Positions 1 through 5,744 of a stretch of DNA of 7,522 nt are shown here, in pieces. The position numbers and the translations under genes were made by a program. The stretch spans positions 1 through 7,522 of the forward strand of contig CATPBC010000348.1 of NCBI GenBank assembly GCA_955652195.1. The letters are read 5' to 3'. Position 1 is the stretch's first letter; every line of letters begins with the position of its first letter. Under the pieces are notes generated by a model. The model was not told the DNA's origin, did not search any database, and worked only from the letters and a program-made list of their open reading frames with translations. Source of the DNA: an uncultured Xanthobacteraceae bacterium (GTDB taxonomy: Bacteria > Pseudomonadota > Alphaproteobacteria > Rhizobiales > Xanthobacteraceae).

Positions 1-95
1 ACACCCTCGCCCGGCACCATGCGCTTGAGCGCCGCGACAATCTCGGCGCGCCGCGCAAGGACAGCGGCATCGGATTGCGGCATCAGCAGCGACAT
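1..95 (-). CDS. glcD: FAD-linked oxidase, GlcD-like (N-terminal fragment, cut by the window edge)
   Basis: Only the first 31 complete codons of a leftward gene are present; the rest lies beyond base 1. The start is ATG at 95-93, with an AGAGGG stretch upstream as a modest ribosome binding site. An in-frame ATG at 83-81 is a second possible start. The peptide begins MSLLMPQSDAAVLARR and continues with IVAALKRMVPGEG. That pattern of an MPQ-D-AVLARR start followed by a short helix and (I/M)VPGEGV resembles the extreme N-terminus of GlcD-type subunits of glycolate oxidase or D-lactate dehydrogenase in Bradyrhizobium relatives. Such enzymes oxidise 2-hydroxy acids to 2-oxo acids using FAD. The FAD-binding PCMH domain itself is outside the window, so the assignment rests on the N-terminal peptide alone. 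Another member of the FAD-linked oxidase family is possible. Confidence 0.55.
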   Translation of the reverse strand, partial: MSLLMPQSDAAVLARRAEIVAALKRMVPGEG

Positions 96-207
96 CGGAC
101 CCTCTAACGCGCTTCCAGCGGCATTATAGCCCTTTGCGGCATCGTCGCGCAGACCTTCGCGACGCGGAAGAGAGCCATCAGCAGCGCATATAGGATATCC
201 GCTGGCG

Positions 208-213
208 TTGACA
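208..213 (+). promoter_or_regulatory. Possible -35 element upstream of the cytochrome c gene
   Basis: TTGACA is an exact match to the sigma-70 -35 consensus and lies 120 bases before the cytochrome c start. The hexamer 17 bases downstream (TTGAAC, 231-236) is a poor -10, so the promoter is only suggested. The remainder of the 96-332 gap holds the repeats listed separately and no credible gene. Confidence 0.25.
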
Positions 214-259
214 CACGGCGTCCGGCTCGCTTGAACAGCCATGTCAGCACATGTCATGC

Positions 260-298
260 AAGTTCGCATAAGAGCGTGCCGACAGAGCGTGCGAACTT
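260..298. repeat. 9-base inverted repeat with an embedded 9-base direct repeat in the cytochrome c leader
   Basis: AAGTTCGCA (260-268) and TGCGAACTT (290-298) are perfect inverted copies separated by 21 bases. Within this unit AGAGCGTGC occurs twice, at 271-279 and 284-292, a 13-base period. Just upstream CATGTCA is also repeated, at 240-246 and 250-256. The unit ends 34 bases before the cytochrome c start codon. It could be a regulator binding site or a hairpin in the 5' leader; the sequence does not tell which. Confidence 0.45.
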
Positions 299-332
299 CG
301 GAATCGGGACACTAGCGATAGGAAAGCACGAG

Positions 333-737
333 ATGAAAAACACGTTGCTCGCGGCTGCCACATTGATTGCGGCGACTGCCCTCCCCGCGATGTTGCAAAA
401 AGCCGCAGCGCAAGATGTCGAGAAAGGCCAGCGCTCATTTAACAAGTGCTTGCCATGCCATGCCATCGGTCCCGGCGCGGAAAACAAGGTCGGACCCGAG
501 CTTAACGGGCTCGACGGCCGCCATGCCGGTGCGGTGGCAAGTTTCAATTATTCCGAACCCAACAAGAATTCAGGCCTGGTGTGGGACGAGGCGACGTTCA
601 AAGACTATATCAGGAGCCCGCAAGCCAAGATCCCAGGGACCAAAATGGCCTTCGCCGGAATTACCAATCCGCAGGAGATCGACGATCTGTGGGCCTATCT
701 CAAACAATTCGACGCTAACGGCGACATCAAGAAATAG
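333..737 (+). CDS. Secreted class I cytochrome c (cytochrome c2-like)
   Basis: A 134-residue precursor of a small monoheme electron carrier of the periplasm. Residues 1-26 are a Sec signal peptide: K2, then a hydrophobic Ala/Leu core, ending in KAAA before QD. The mature part of about 108 residues carries the heme-binding CLPCH at 39-43. Further class I c2 features are VGPELNGL-GR near 53-63, NYS-(A/N)-N-SGLVW near 72-84, and KIPGTKMAF at 99-107, where Met105 is the expected axial ligand. It ends with the usual helix (DDLWAYLKQF). Known members carry electrons from the bc1 complex or dehydrogenases to terminal oxidases. The start at 333 is preferred because AGGAAAG at 320-326 is well spaced and the signal peptide begins there. 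The frame stays open upstream to 231, but that extension (34 residues) would put a charged stretch before the signal. It is probably its own transcription unit or shares one with the stress protein gene 79 bases downstream. Confidence 0.93.
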   Translation: MKNTLLAAATLIAATALPAMLQKAAAQDVEKGQRSFNKCLPCHAIGPGAENKVGPELNGLDGRHAGAVASFNYSEPNKNSGLVWDEATFKDYIRSPQAKIPGTKMAFAGITNPQEIDDLWAYLKQFDANGDIKK

Positions 738-777
738 ATTGGAGCCAGCACATTAATCCAACACAAGACGACGGCGG

Positions 778-794
778 GTAGCTTAAAGTAGCTT
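778..794 (+). repeat. Short direct repeat GTAGCTT before the stress protein gene
   Basis: GTAGCTT occurs at 778-784 and again at 788-794, a 10-base period of about one helical turn, ending 22 bases before the start codon at 817. It could be a pair of half-sites for a regulator, but seven bases repeated once can arise by chance. Confidence 0.25.
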
Positions 795-816
795 CATCAG
801 ACCGGGAGACGCGATC

Positions 817-1647
817 ATGATCAAAGACATTATCGTCAATCTGAGCGTCACCAAGAACGGCAGCACTGTTGGCAATTATGCAGTATCGGTCGCCGCGGCG
901 TTGCGAGCACACCTGACCGGCATCGCTTTCATCTATGATCCCATCGTGCCCATCTCTGGCACCGGCTACATCCCCGCTGACGTGATCGAATCCCAGCGCG
1001 CCGACAACGAAACGGCGGCGGAAGCCGCCATCAAGGACTTCACCACTGCGACCGACCGTGCCGGAATTTCGGCCGAACCGCTGATGTTGACCGCGAGCCT
1101 CACCGGCGCCGGCGACCAGTTTGCCCGTATGGGGCGGCGCTTCGATCTCGTCATTGTCGGGCAGGCCCAGCCGGAAATGAGCACGATGGAGCAAATCATC
1201 GGCGAAACCACGCTGTTCGAATCTGGCCGCCCGATGATCATGGTGCCCTATATCCAGAAGGCGCCGTTCAAAACCGACAACGTTATGATTTGCTGGGATG
1301 GCAGCCGCACGGCGGCGCGCGCTGTTGCCGACGCGATCCCGATCCTTGGCAAAAGCAGCCGTATCGAAATCGTCAGCGTTACCAGCGAACGCGGCAAGGA
1401 AGACGAGATCGAGGGCGCCGATATCGGCCAGCATCTCGCCCGGCATGGACTCAAAGTCGACGTCCACCGCGTTTCCAGGGGCAATATCGACGTTGCCGAC
1501 GCGCTGTTGTCGCACGCCGCCGACAGCGCCGCCGATCTCATGGTGATGGGCGGCTACGGGCATTCGCGGTTGCGCGAATTCGTGCTCGGCGGCGTCACCC
1601 GTTCGATATTTCAGTCAATGACACTGCCGGTACTGCTCTCGCATTAA
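817..1647 (+). CDS. Tandem-domain universal stress protein (UspA superfamily)
   Basis: A 276-residue cytoplasmic protein made of two Usp folds, roughly 1-145 and 152-276. Domain 1 starts MIKDIIVNLS and has the strand FDLVIVGQ near 109-115. Domain 2 starts with DNVMICWDGS (154-163), the usual first strand and loop, and ends with MVMGGYGHSRLREFVLGGVTRSI and PVLLSH. The nucleotide-binding signature G-x2-G-x9-G-(S/T) is visible in domain 2 as G245, G248 and G258, but the following S/T is Gly259. Domain 1 has no such motif (VGQAQPE instead). This asymmetry suggests at most one ATP site. Family members help cells survive starvation, redox stress or low oxygen; the specific role here is unknown. The start is supported by CGGGAGA about eight bases upstream. 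Proximity to the cytochrome c gene hints at a respiratory or redox-stress context, but that is inference. Confidence 0.93.
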   Translation: MIKDIIVNLSVTKNGSTVGNYAVSVAAALRAHLTGIAFIYDPIVPISGTGYIPADVIESQRADNETAAEAAIKDFTTATDRAGISAEPLMLTASLTGAGDQFARMGRRFDLVIVGQAQPEMSTMEQIIGETTLFESGRPMIMVPYIQKAPFKTDNVMICWDGSRTAARAVADAIPILGKSSRIEIVSVTSERGKEDEIEGADIGQHLARHGLKVDVHRVSRGNIDVADALLSHAADSAADLMVMGGYGHSRLREFVLGGVTRSIFQSMTLPVLLSH

Positions 1648-1677
1648 AGCCAGATGAGTTGTGGTTGAACCGCTGTC

Positions 1678-1800
1678 CGTCATGGCCGGACTTGTTCCGG
1701 CCATCCACGTCTTTGCCTTAGCCCGCATTTGAGACGTGGATGCCCGCCATAGGCAAGCAAAGCGACGCCGTTCTGCGAACGGCTATGCGCGGGCATGACG
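1678..1800. repeat. Dispersed palindromic intergenic repeat of the Bradyrhizobium/Rhodopseudomonas type
   Basis: A 123-base element bounded by CGTCATG (1678-1684) and CATGACG (1794-1800), which are inverted copies. Inside are four inverted pairs. ATGGCCGGA (1682-1690) pairs with TCCGGCCAT (1696-1704) around a 5-base loop. CATCCACGTCT (1702-1712) pairs with AGACGTGGATG (1732-1742). ATGCCCGC (1740-1747) pairs with GCGGGCAT (1789-1796). GCCGTTC (1767-1773) pairs with GAACGGC (1777-1783) around a 3-base loop. I recognise this arrangement (CATGGCCGG... hairpin, CCACGTC arms, CGGGCATGACG end) as a multicopy intergenic repeat of Bradyrhizobium-like genomes; the copy number here cannot be seen. It lies between the ends of two convergent genes, so its hairpins may act as a two-way terminator or protect mRNA 3' ends. 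Confidence 0.8.
1682..1704. terminator. Possible bidirectional terminator hairpin between convergent genes
   Basis: A perfect 9-base-pair GC-rich stem with a CTTGT loop lies 34 bases after the stress protein stop codon. No clear run of T follows on either strand, so it does not fit a textbook intrinsic terminator. It may stall polymerase or cooperate with Rho. It is part of the dispersed repeat. Confidence 0.3.
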
Positions 1801-1806
1801 ATTCAA

Positions 1807-2460
1807 TCAAATCTCATCCCGCACATTCGTTTGCACGACGAGGCCGCGCGCCCGCGCGTCAGGAACGCCGAGCGCGCGCAGCGCCGTCAGCGCCAGCGAC
1901 TGCACCAGTTCGCGCTCGCGCCCAGCGGCTGGCGGCGCCAGCGGTCCGATCGAGCCTTCGACCAAAAGACCGAGCACGGCTGCACCGGCGAACGCTGCAT
2001 CCTGCTCCGGCAGATGCCCGCCGGACACGGCGGCGGCAATGCGCGTGGCAAATTCGCCAGCCAGTAACTTTCGGAACTTCAGCCGCACCGGATCGAGCTC
2101 GGCATCGACCGGCTCGGCGATCGCCGCGAAAGCGAGCCGGCGGTTGCGCAGCGCCTGCGCGGCGAATGTCATGATCGTGCCGGACAGCGCCGACAGCGGC
2201 CCCGGCGCATTATCGCCCGCGCGGCGCAGCGCGGCGATCTCGCGCTCGGAAATTTCGGCAAGCAAAGCGGCGACCAGATCGGTCTTGCCGGGAAAGTAAC
2301 GATAGACCGTGCCGGCGGCGATGCCGGCGCGCCGCGCCACCGGGACGATCTGCACCGCCGCCATGCCGCCTTCGCTCGCCGCCGCGCGGGCTGCGGCAAT
2401 GATCGCGGCATGCCGGGCCGCGAGCCGCCGCTCGACATTTTCGGTGCGCCGATAAGGCAT
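1807..2460 (-). CDS. TetR/AcrR-family transcriptional regulator
   Basis: A 217-residue one-component repressor-type protein. The N-terminal DNA-binding domain spans about residues 14-66: a first helix rich in Ala (AAIIAAARAAASEGG), then VARRAGIAAGTVYRYFPGKTD at 41-61, the classic TetR helix-turn-helix ending in the VYRYF and K-x-D-L signature. Residues from about 70 onward are an all-helical, Ala/Leu-rich domain expected to bind a small ligand and dimerise; no ligand can be read from it. The gene is divergent from the binding protein gene at 2539, with a perfect palindrome between them, the usual arrangement for a local repressor that also controls itself. The start at 2460 has no clear Shine-Dalgarno sequence, but an upstream start would run into the palindrome. 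Its 3' end abuts the dispersed repeat. Confidence 0.92.
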   Translation of the reverse strand: MPYRRTENVERRLAARHAAIIAAARAAASEGGMAAVQIVPVARRAGIAAGTVYRYFPGKTDLVAALLAEISEREIAALRRAGDNAPGPLSALSGTIMTFAAQALRNRRLAFAAIAEPVDAELDPVRLKFRKLLAGEFATRIAAAVSGGHLPEQDAAFAGAAVLGLLVEGSIGPLAPPAAGRERELVQSLALTALRALGVPDARARGLVVQTNVRDEI

Positions 2461-2491
2461 CGATGTGCTACGGAAGAACCGTGATCAATAA

Positions 2492-2507
2492 CTGAACCAT
2501 GGTTCAG
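2492..2507. promoter_or_regulatory. Perfect 16-base palindrome, candidate TetR operator
   Basis: CTGAACCATGGTTCAG reads identically on both strands, with no spacer and no mismatch. It lies in the 78-base gap between divergent genes, 32 bases from the regulator start and 31 bases from the binding protein start. Size, symmetry and position match operators of TetR-family proteins, which bind as dimers. An extra GAACC half-site copy occurs at 2476-2480. Occupancy would be expected to block transcription in both directions; no confident -35/-10 pair could be assigned. Confidence 0.75.
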
Positions 2508-2538
2508 CATTCGGCGCAATTGCCGGGGAGAGCGGGTC

Positions 2539-3525
2539 ATGAGGGGTAAGCACGTTCTGGCCGCCGCAGTCGCTACCTGTGCCTCGCTCGCATGCGGGAC
2601 CGCATCCGTCCGCGCTGATGATTACCCGTCGCGTCCCATCACCATGATCGTGCCGCTAGCGCCAGGCGGCTCGACCGACACGCTGGGCCGGATCATGGCG
2701 CAAGGCATGCGGCCGACGCTCGGCCAGCCAGTCGTGGTCGAGAATACGGCCGGCGCCGCCGGCACGATCGGCGTCACCCGCGCCGCGCGCTCGGCGCCCG
2801 ACGGCTACACGGTGCTCTGGGGCATGTGGGGAACGAATGTCGCCAACGGGGCGATCTATCCGTTCGATTTCGATCTCCTCAACGATTTCGAGCCGGTCGC
2901 GCTGGTCGCAACACAGCCGTTCCTGATCGACACCCGCAAGACCATGCCGGCCAAAGACCTCAAAGAACTGGTTGCCTGGCTCAAAGCCAATGCCGACAAG
3001 GCGACGATGGGCACTTCTGGCGTCGGCAGCCCGAGCCATGTCGCCGGCGTGTTGATGGAGCAATTGGTCGGCGTGAAATGGCAGATGATCCCATACCGCA
3101 GCGCCGGTTTAGCGACGCAGGACCTGCTCGCCGGCATCACCGACATCCAGCTCGATACGCCGGCAGTGTCGCTCACCCATGTGCGATCCGGCGATCTTAA
3201 AGCCTATGCGGTGACAGCTAAGGAACGCATTGCGGTGGCGCCGGACATTCCGACGACCGATGAAGCCGGGCTGCCGGGATTTTATTTTTCGTTCTGGCAC
3301 GCGATGTGGGCGCCGAAGGGCACGCCGAAACCGATCGTCGTCAAGCTCAATGCCGCGATCGTCGCGGCGCTTGAGGATCCCGACACCCGCAAAAAGCTCA
3401 TCGATCTCGCGCAAGTGATCTATCCGCGCGAACAACAGACCCCGGCGGCGCTCTACGCCTTCCAGAAGGCCGAGGTCGAGAAGTGGTGGCCGATCATCAA
3501 GGCGGCCGACATCAAGGCGCAGTAA
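2539..3525 (+). CDS. Bug/TctC-family tripartite tricarboxylate transporter substrate-binding protein
   Basis: A 328-residue periplasmic binding protein, close to the family norm of about 320-330. Residues 1-26 form a signal peptide, with likely cleavage at VRA before DDYPSRP. The mature N-terminus is typical: YPSRPITMIVPLAPGGSTDTLGR (29-51), with the APGG-x-D-x2-GR loop that contacts the carboxylate ligand in known Bug proteins. Other family marks are VVENTAGAAGTIG, APDGYT, MGTSGVGSPSH, IPYRS, the LAGI-D-Q-D block near 194-203 and a C-terminal helical tail (EVEKWWPIIKAADI). Family members bind carboxylates such as citrate, other dicarboxylates or nicotinate derivatives; the ligand here is not readable. 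GGGGAG at 2525-2530 supports the start. No TctA or TctB membrane gene is present, so it is an orphan binding protein, as is common for this family in beta- and alphaproteobacteria. The adjacent TetR protein probably controls it. Confidence 0.94.
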   Translation: MRGKHVLAAAVATCASLACGTASVRADDYPSRPITMIVPLAPGGSTDTLGRIMAQGMRPTLGQPVVVENTAGAAGTIGVTRAARSAPDGYTVLWGMWGTNVANGAIYPFDFDLLNDFEPVALVATQPFLIDTRKTMPAKDLKELVAWLKANADKATMGTSGVGSPSHVAGVLMEQLVGVKWQMIPYRSAGLATQDLLAGITDIQLDTPAVSLTHVRSGDLKAYAVTAKERIAVAPDIPTTDEAGLPGFYFSFWHAMWAPKGTPKPIVVKLNAAIVAALEDPDTRKKLIDLAQVIYPREQQTPAALYAFQKAEVEKWWPIIKAADIKAQ

Positions 3526-3546
3526 AACTTTTCCGGCCAGCGGGGT

Positions 3547-3762
3547 TCACTGCGGCTGGTTCGGATTGTTCTTCTCGTTCTTCTTGGCCTCGTGATGGCC
3601 GATCGCACAGCCGATCGCCGCACCGGCATAGCCGTGATGACCGGCGAAATGGCCCGCCGCACCGCCGACCGCCGCACCTTTAAGACAGCCTTTTGCGTCG
3701 GCAGAAGCGCTGGTCAGCGCGAACGCCAGCGCCAAAGCGGCGCAACCCAGAAAAGTCTTCAT
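3547..3762 (-). CDS. Small exported glycine-zipper protein of unknown function
   Basis: A 71-residue protein, starting MKTFLGCAALALAF. Residues 1-21 or 1-23 are a signal peptide (cleavage near SASA or ADA). The mature part of about 48-50 residues has two glycine zippers with four-residue spacing: G25, G29, G33, G37, G41 and then G47, G51, G55. Two cysteines (C26, C52) flank this region and could form a disulfide. Five histidines (38, 42, 43, 56, 57) include two HH pairs that could bind metal. The tail is polar (KKNEKNNPNQPQ). Glycine zippers pack helices in membranes; similar small proteins are common hypotheticals in Bradyrhizobium relatives. The frame is open further upstream to 3804, but the start at 3762 is chosen because GGAG lies eight bases before it and the signal peptide begins there. 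It is co-directional with the thiamine-diphosphate enzyme 102 bases upstream and converges with the binding protein gene with a 21-base gap. Confidence 0.8.
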   Translation of the reverse strand: MKTFLGCAALALAFALTSASADAKGCLKGAAVGGAAGHFAGHHGYAGAAIGCAIGHHEAKKNEKNNPNQPQ

Positions 3763-3864
3763 TGCTTGAACTCCATTGCAGCCGTCCCAATGCTGCCGTC
3801 TCAATCCGCGGAGTTCGCTTTCGTTCCCGCAGTTCGTGGCGGCGCAACGCGCTGGGGACGACGA

Positions 3865-5544
3865 TTATCTATTCTTCTCCGCCAGCGCTTTGGCGCGGAT
3901 TTTGGCGAGCGTCATTCCCGGCGTGATCGATTCGGGATCGATGACTAAGCGTACGATCGCCGGCTTGCCGGAGGCCTCCGCTTCACGGAACGCTTGCGGA
4001 AAATCCTCGGTGCGCTCGACTGAGATGCCGAAGCCGCCGAAGGTGCGGGCATAAGCCGCAAAATCCGGATTGCGCAAGTCGGTCGCCGAAATGCGGCCGG
4101 GATAGTCGCGCTCCTGGTGCATGCGGATGGTGCCGTACATGCCGTTGTCGAAGATGATCGTGGTGAACGGCAGACCGTATTGCACGGCGGTCGCGAATTC
4201 CTGACCGTTCATCAGAAAGTCGCCGTCGCCGGCGACGCAGATCACCTCGCGTTCGGGATATAGCCGCTTCATCGCCACCGCCGCCGGCACGCCATAGCCC
4301 ATCGAGCCGGAGGCGGGCGCGACGTGCTGGCCGAAGCGGCGGAAACGAAAGAAGCGATGAATCCAGGCGGAGTAATTGCCGGCGCCGTTGCACAGGATGG
4401 CGTCGGGCGCGAGATTGTCGCGCAGCCACACCATCACCGCGCCGAAATTCACTTTGCCCGGCTGTTCGGTCGGCTTGTCGGTCCAGGCGAGATAGTCGGC
4501 ACGCGCCGCCTTGGCCTCGCCGGCCGGAGCGCGAGCGAATTTGAGCGTTTCGAGCGCGGCGGTAAAAGCGGTCGGCGTGGCGTTGATCGCCAGCTGCGGG
4601 CTGTAGACGCGACCCAGTTCCTCGGCGCCGGGATGTACGTGCACAAACGGCACCTGCGGGCGCGGAATATCGAACAGCGTGTAGTGCTGCGACGGCAATT
4701 CGCCCAAGCGCCCGCCGATCACGATCACCAGGTCGGATGACCTGATCCGCTCAAGGAGCTTCGGATTAGGCCCGATACCGAGATCGCCGGCGTAACAGGG
4801 ATGCGTCTGATCGAATAAATGGCCGCGCCGGAAGGTCGTGCACACCGGCAGCGCGTATTTTTCCACAAAATTCGCCAGGCGATCGCAAGCGTCCTGCGAC
4901 CAGCGGCTGCCGCCAAGCAACACGATTGGCGCGCGCGCGGCGCCCAGCAATTCCGCAAATTTTTGCATTTCTGCAGGGCCTGGCGACGTTTCGACCGGCG
5001 TGAATGGCAGCGCATCGGCAACGGCAATGCGCTCGACCAGCATGTCTTCCGGTATGGCGACGACGACGGGACCAGGGCGGCCGTTGGCGGCGGTGTAGAA
5101 CGCGCGCGAGACGATCTCCGGCACGCGCGCCGGATCGTCGATCTCGGTCGCCCATTTCGTCATCGAGCCGAATACGGCGCGGTAGTCGAGCTCCTGGAAC
5201 GCTTCGCGCTCGCGGGTGTCGCGCGCGACCTGACCGACGAACATCACCAGCGGCGAGGAATCCTGGCGCGCGATGTGAATGCCGTGCGCCGCATTGGTCG
5301 CGCCGGGGCCGCGGGTGACGAAGCAGACGCCCGGCTGGCCGGTCACCTTGCCGACCGCCTCCGCCATGATGGCCGCGCCGCCCTCCTGGCGGCACACGGT
5401 AACGGCAAGATCGCTGTCGTGAAACGCATCCAGCACCGCGAGATAGCTCTCGCCGGGCACGCAGAACACGTGGCGCACGCCATGGATGCGCAATTGGTCG
5501 ACCAGGACCTCGGCGGCACTGCGCAAATTGTCCTTACCGCGCAT
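3865..5544 (-). CDS. Thiamine-diphosphate-dependent enzyme, acetolactate synthase-like
   Basis: A 559-residue cytoplasmic enzyme with the three-domain fold of the pyruvate oxidase/acetolactate synthase group. The N-terminal pyrimidine-binding domain (about 6-175) has GVRHVFCVPGES and CRQEGGAA, where Glu54 is the expected catalytic acid. It also has the GVCFVTRGPGATNAAHGI-type loop. The central domain (about 195-325) contains APIVLLGGSRW and SDLVIVIGGRLGE. The C-terminal diphosphate-binding domain (about 365-540) has GSMGYGVPAA and GDG at 439-441, followed 25 residues later by DNGMYGTIRMHQER; Asn467 is the expected Mg ligand, with Asp466 in place of the usual first Asn of the NN pair. Known relatives join or decarboxylate 2-oxo acids, but substrate cannot be read. 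No regulatory small subunit gene (ilvN) is adjacent, arguing against the branched-chain biosynthetic enzyme. The start at 5544 has a strong AAAGGAGA eight bases upstream; the frame is open to 5613, but that N-terminal extension lacks family similarity. Confidence 0.9.
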   Translation of the reverse strand: MRGKDNLRSAAEVLVDQLRIHGVRHVFCVPGESYLAVLDAFHDSDLAVTVCRQEGGAAIMAEAVGKVTGQPGVCFVTRGPGATNAAHGIHIARQDSSPLVMFVGQVARDTREREAFQELDYRAVFGSMTKWATEIDDPARVPEIVSRAFYTAANGRPGPVVVAIPEDMLVERIAVADALPFTPVETSPGPAEMQKFAELLGAARAPIVLLGGSRWSQDACDRLANFVEKYALPVCTTFRRGHLFDQTHPCYAGDLGIGPNPKLLERIRSSDLVIVIGGRLGELPSQHYTLFDIPRPQVPFVHVHPGAEELGRVYSPQLAINATPTAFTAALETLKFARAPAGEAKAARADYLAWTDKPTEQPGKVNFGAVMVWLRDNLAPDAILCNGAGNYSAWIHRFFRFRRFGQHVAPASGSMGYGVPAAVAMKRLYPEREVICVAGDGDFLMNGQEFATAVQYGLPFTTIIFDNGMYGTIRMHQERDYPGRISATDLRNPDFAAYARTFGGFGISVERTEDFPQAFREAEASGKPAIVRLVIDPESITPGMTLAKIRAKALAEKNR

Positions 5545-5628
5545 CGGGGCGTCTCCTTTGGCAAAATCTCGCATCCACCCCTTACCCTCTCCTCCGCGGG
5601 CCGAGCGAGTCAATTCAGCCCTGGCTGG

Positions 5629-5673
5629 CTGATTGACCAGGCTCTGATTGACTAAGCCCTGATTGACTAAGCT
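5629..5673. repeat. Three tandem 15-base repeats in a divergent control region
   Basis: CTGATTGACCAGGCT (5629-5643), CTGATTGACTAAGCC (5644-5658) and CTGATTGACTAAGCT (5659-5673) are head-to-tail copies sharing CTGATTGAC. The last two differ at one position; the first is more diverged. A partial inverted relative, TCAATTCAGCC (5610-5620), precedes them. They lie about 85 bases before the enzyme start (leftward) and about 71 bases before petA. They could be iterated regulator half-sites or simple slippage; each copy holds a TTGAC hexamer that resembles a -35 element. Confidence 0.7.
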
Positions 5674-5707
5674 ATGGGGTTGGCGACATAAGCTCCACGC
5701 GAATAAA
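5663..5707 (+). promoter_or_regulatory. Possible petA promoters
   Basis: Two weak sigma-70-like pairs precede petA. TTGACT (5663-5668, inside the third repeat) is followed 18 bases later by CATAAG (5687-5692). TTGGCG (5680-5685) is followed 16 bases later by AATAAA (5702-5707). Each matches the consensus only partly, so neither is certain. Confidence 0.25.
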
Positions 5708-5744
5708 AAGCCTCCCGGTTAGAACTCTTCGCAAAGGACCGATT

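Noticed and set aside
231..332. Longer start for the cytochrome c gene beginning at 231
   Set aside because: The extra 34 residues precede the signal peptide, resemble no cytochrome c N-terminus, and overlap the repeat-rich leader. The start at 333 has a good ribosome binding site.
727..1563. 278-codon open frame opposite the stress protein gene
   Set aside because: It is an antisense shadow in GC-rich DNA, rich in Arg, Asp and His with no domain pattern, while the opposite strand encodes a clear Usp protein.
2584..2600. Lipoprotein signal at Cys19 of the Bug protein
   Set aside because: The residues before Cys19 are Ser-Leu-Ala, lacking the Leu expected three positions before the cysteine, and a good signal peptidase I site (VRA before DD) follows.
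3763..3864. Gene or terminator between the thiamine-diphosphate enzyme and the small glycine-zipper gene
   Set aside because: Only a short GCGC-GTT-GCGC pairing and no T run is visible, and no credible reading frame fits; it may hold a promoter for the small gene but none could be assigned.
5545..5613. 23-residue N-terminal extension of the thiamine-diphosphate enzyme
   Set aside because: A strong AAAGGAGA precedes the start at 5544, and the extension is Gly/Arg-rich without similarity to the family's beginning.
4819..5655. 278-codon open frame opposite the thiamine-diphosphate enzyme
   Set aside because: Its composition is low in hydrophobic pattern and rich in Arg and Ala, as expected for a shadow frame; the opposite strand has all family motifs.
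5629..5673. CRISPR array
   Set aside because: The 15-base units are contiguous with no unique spacers, so this is a plain tandem repeat.
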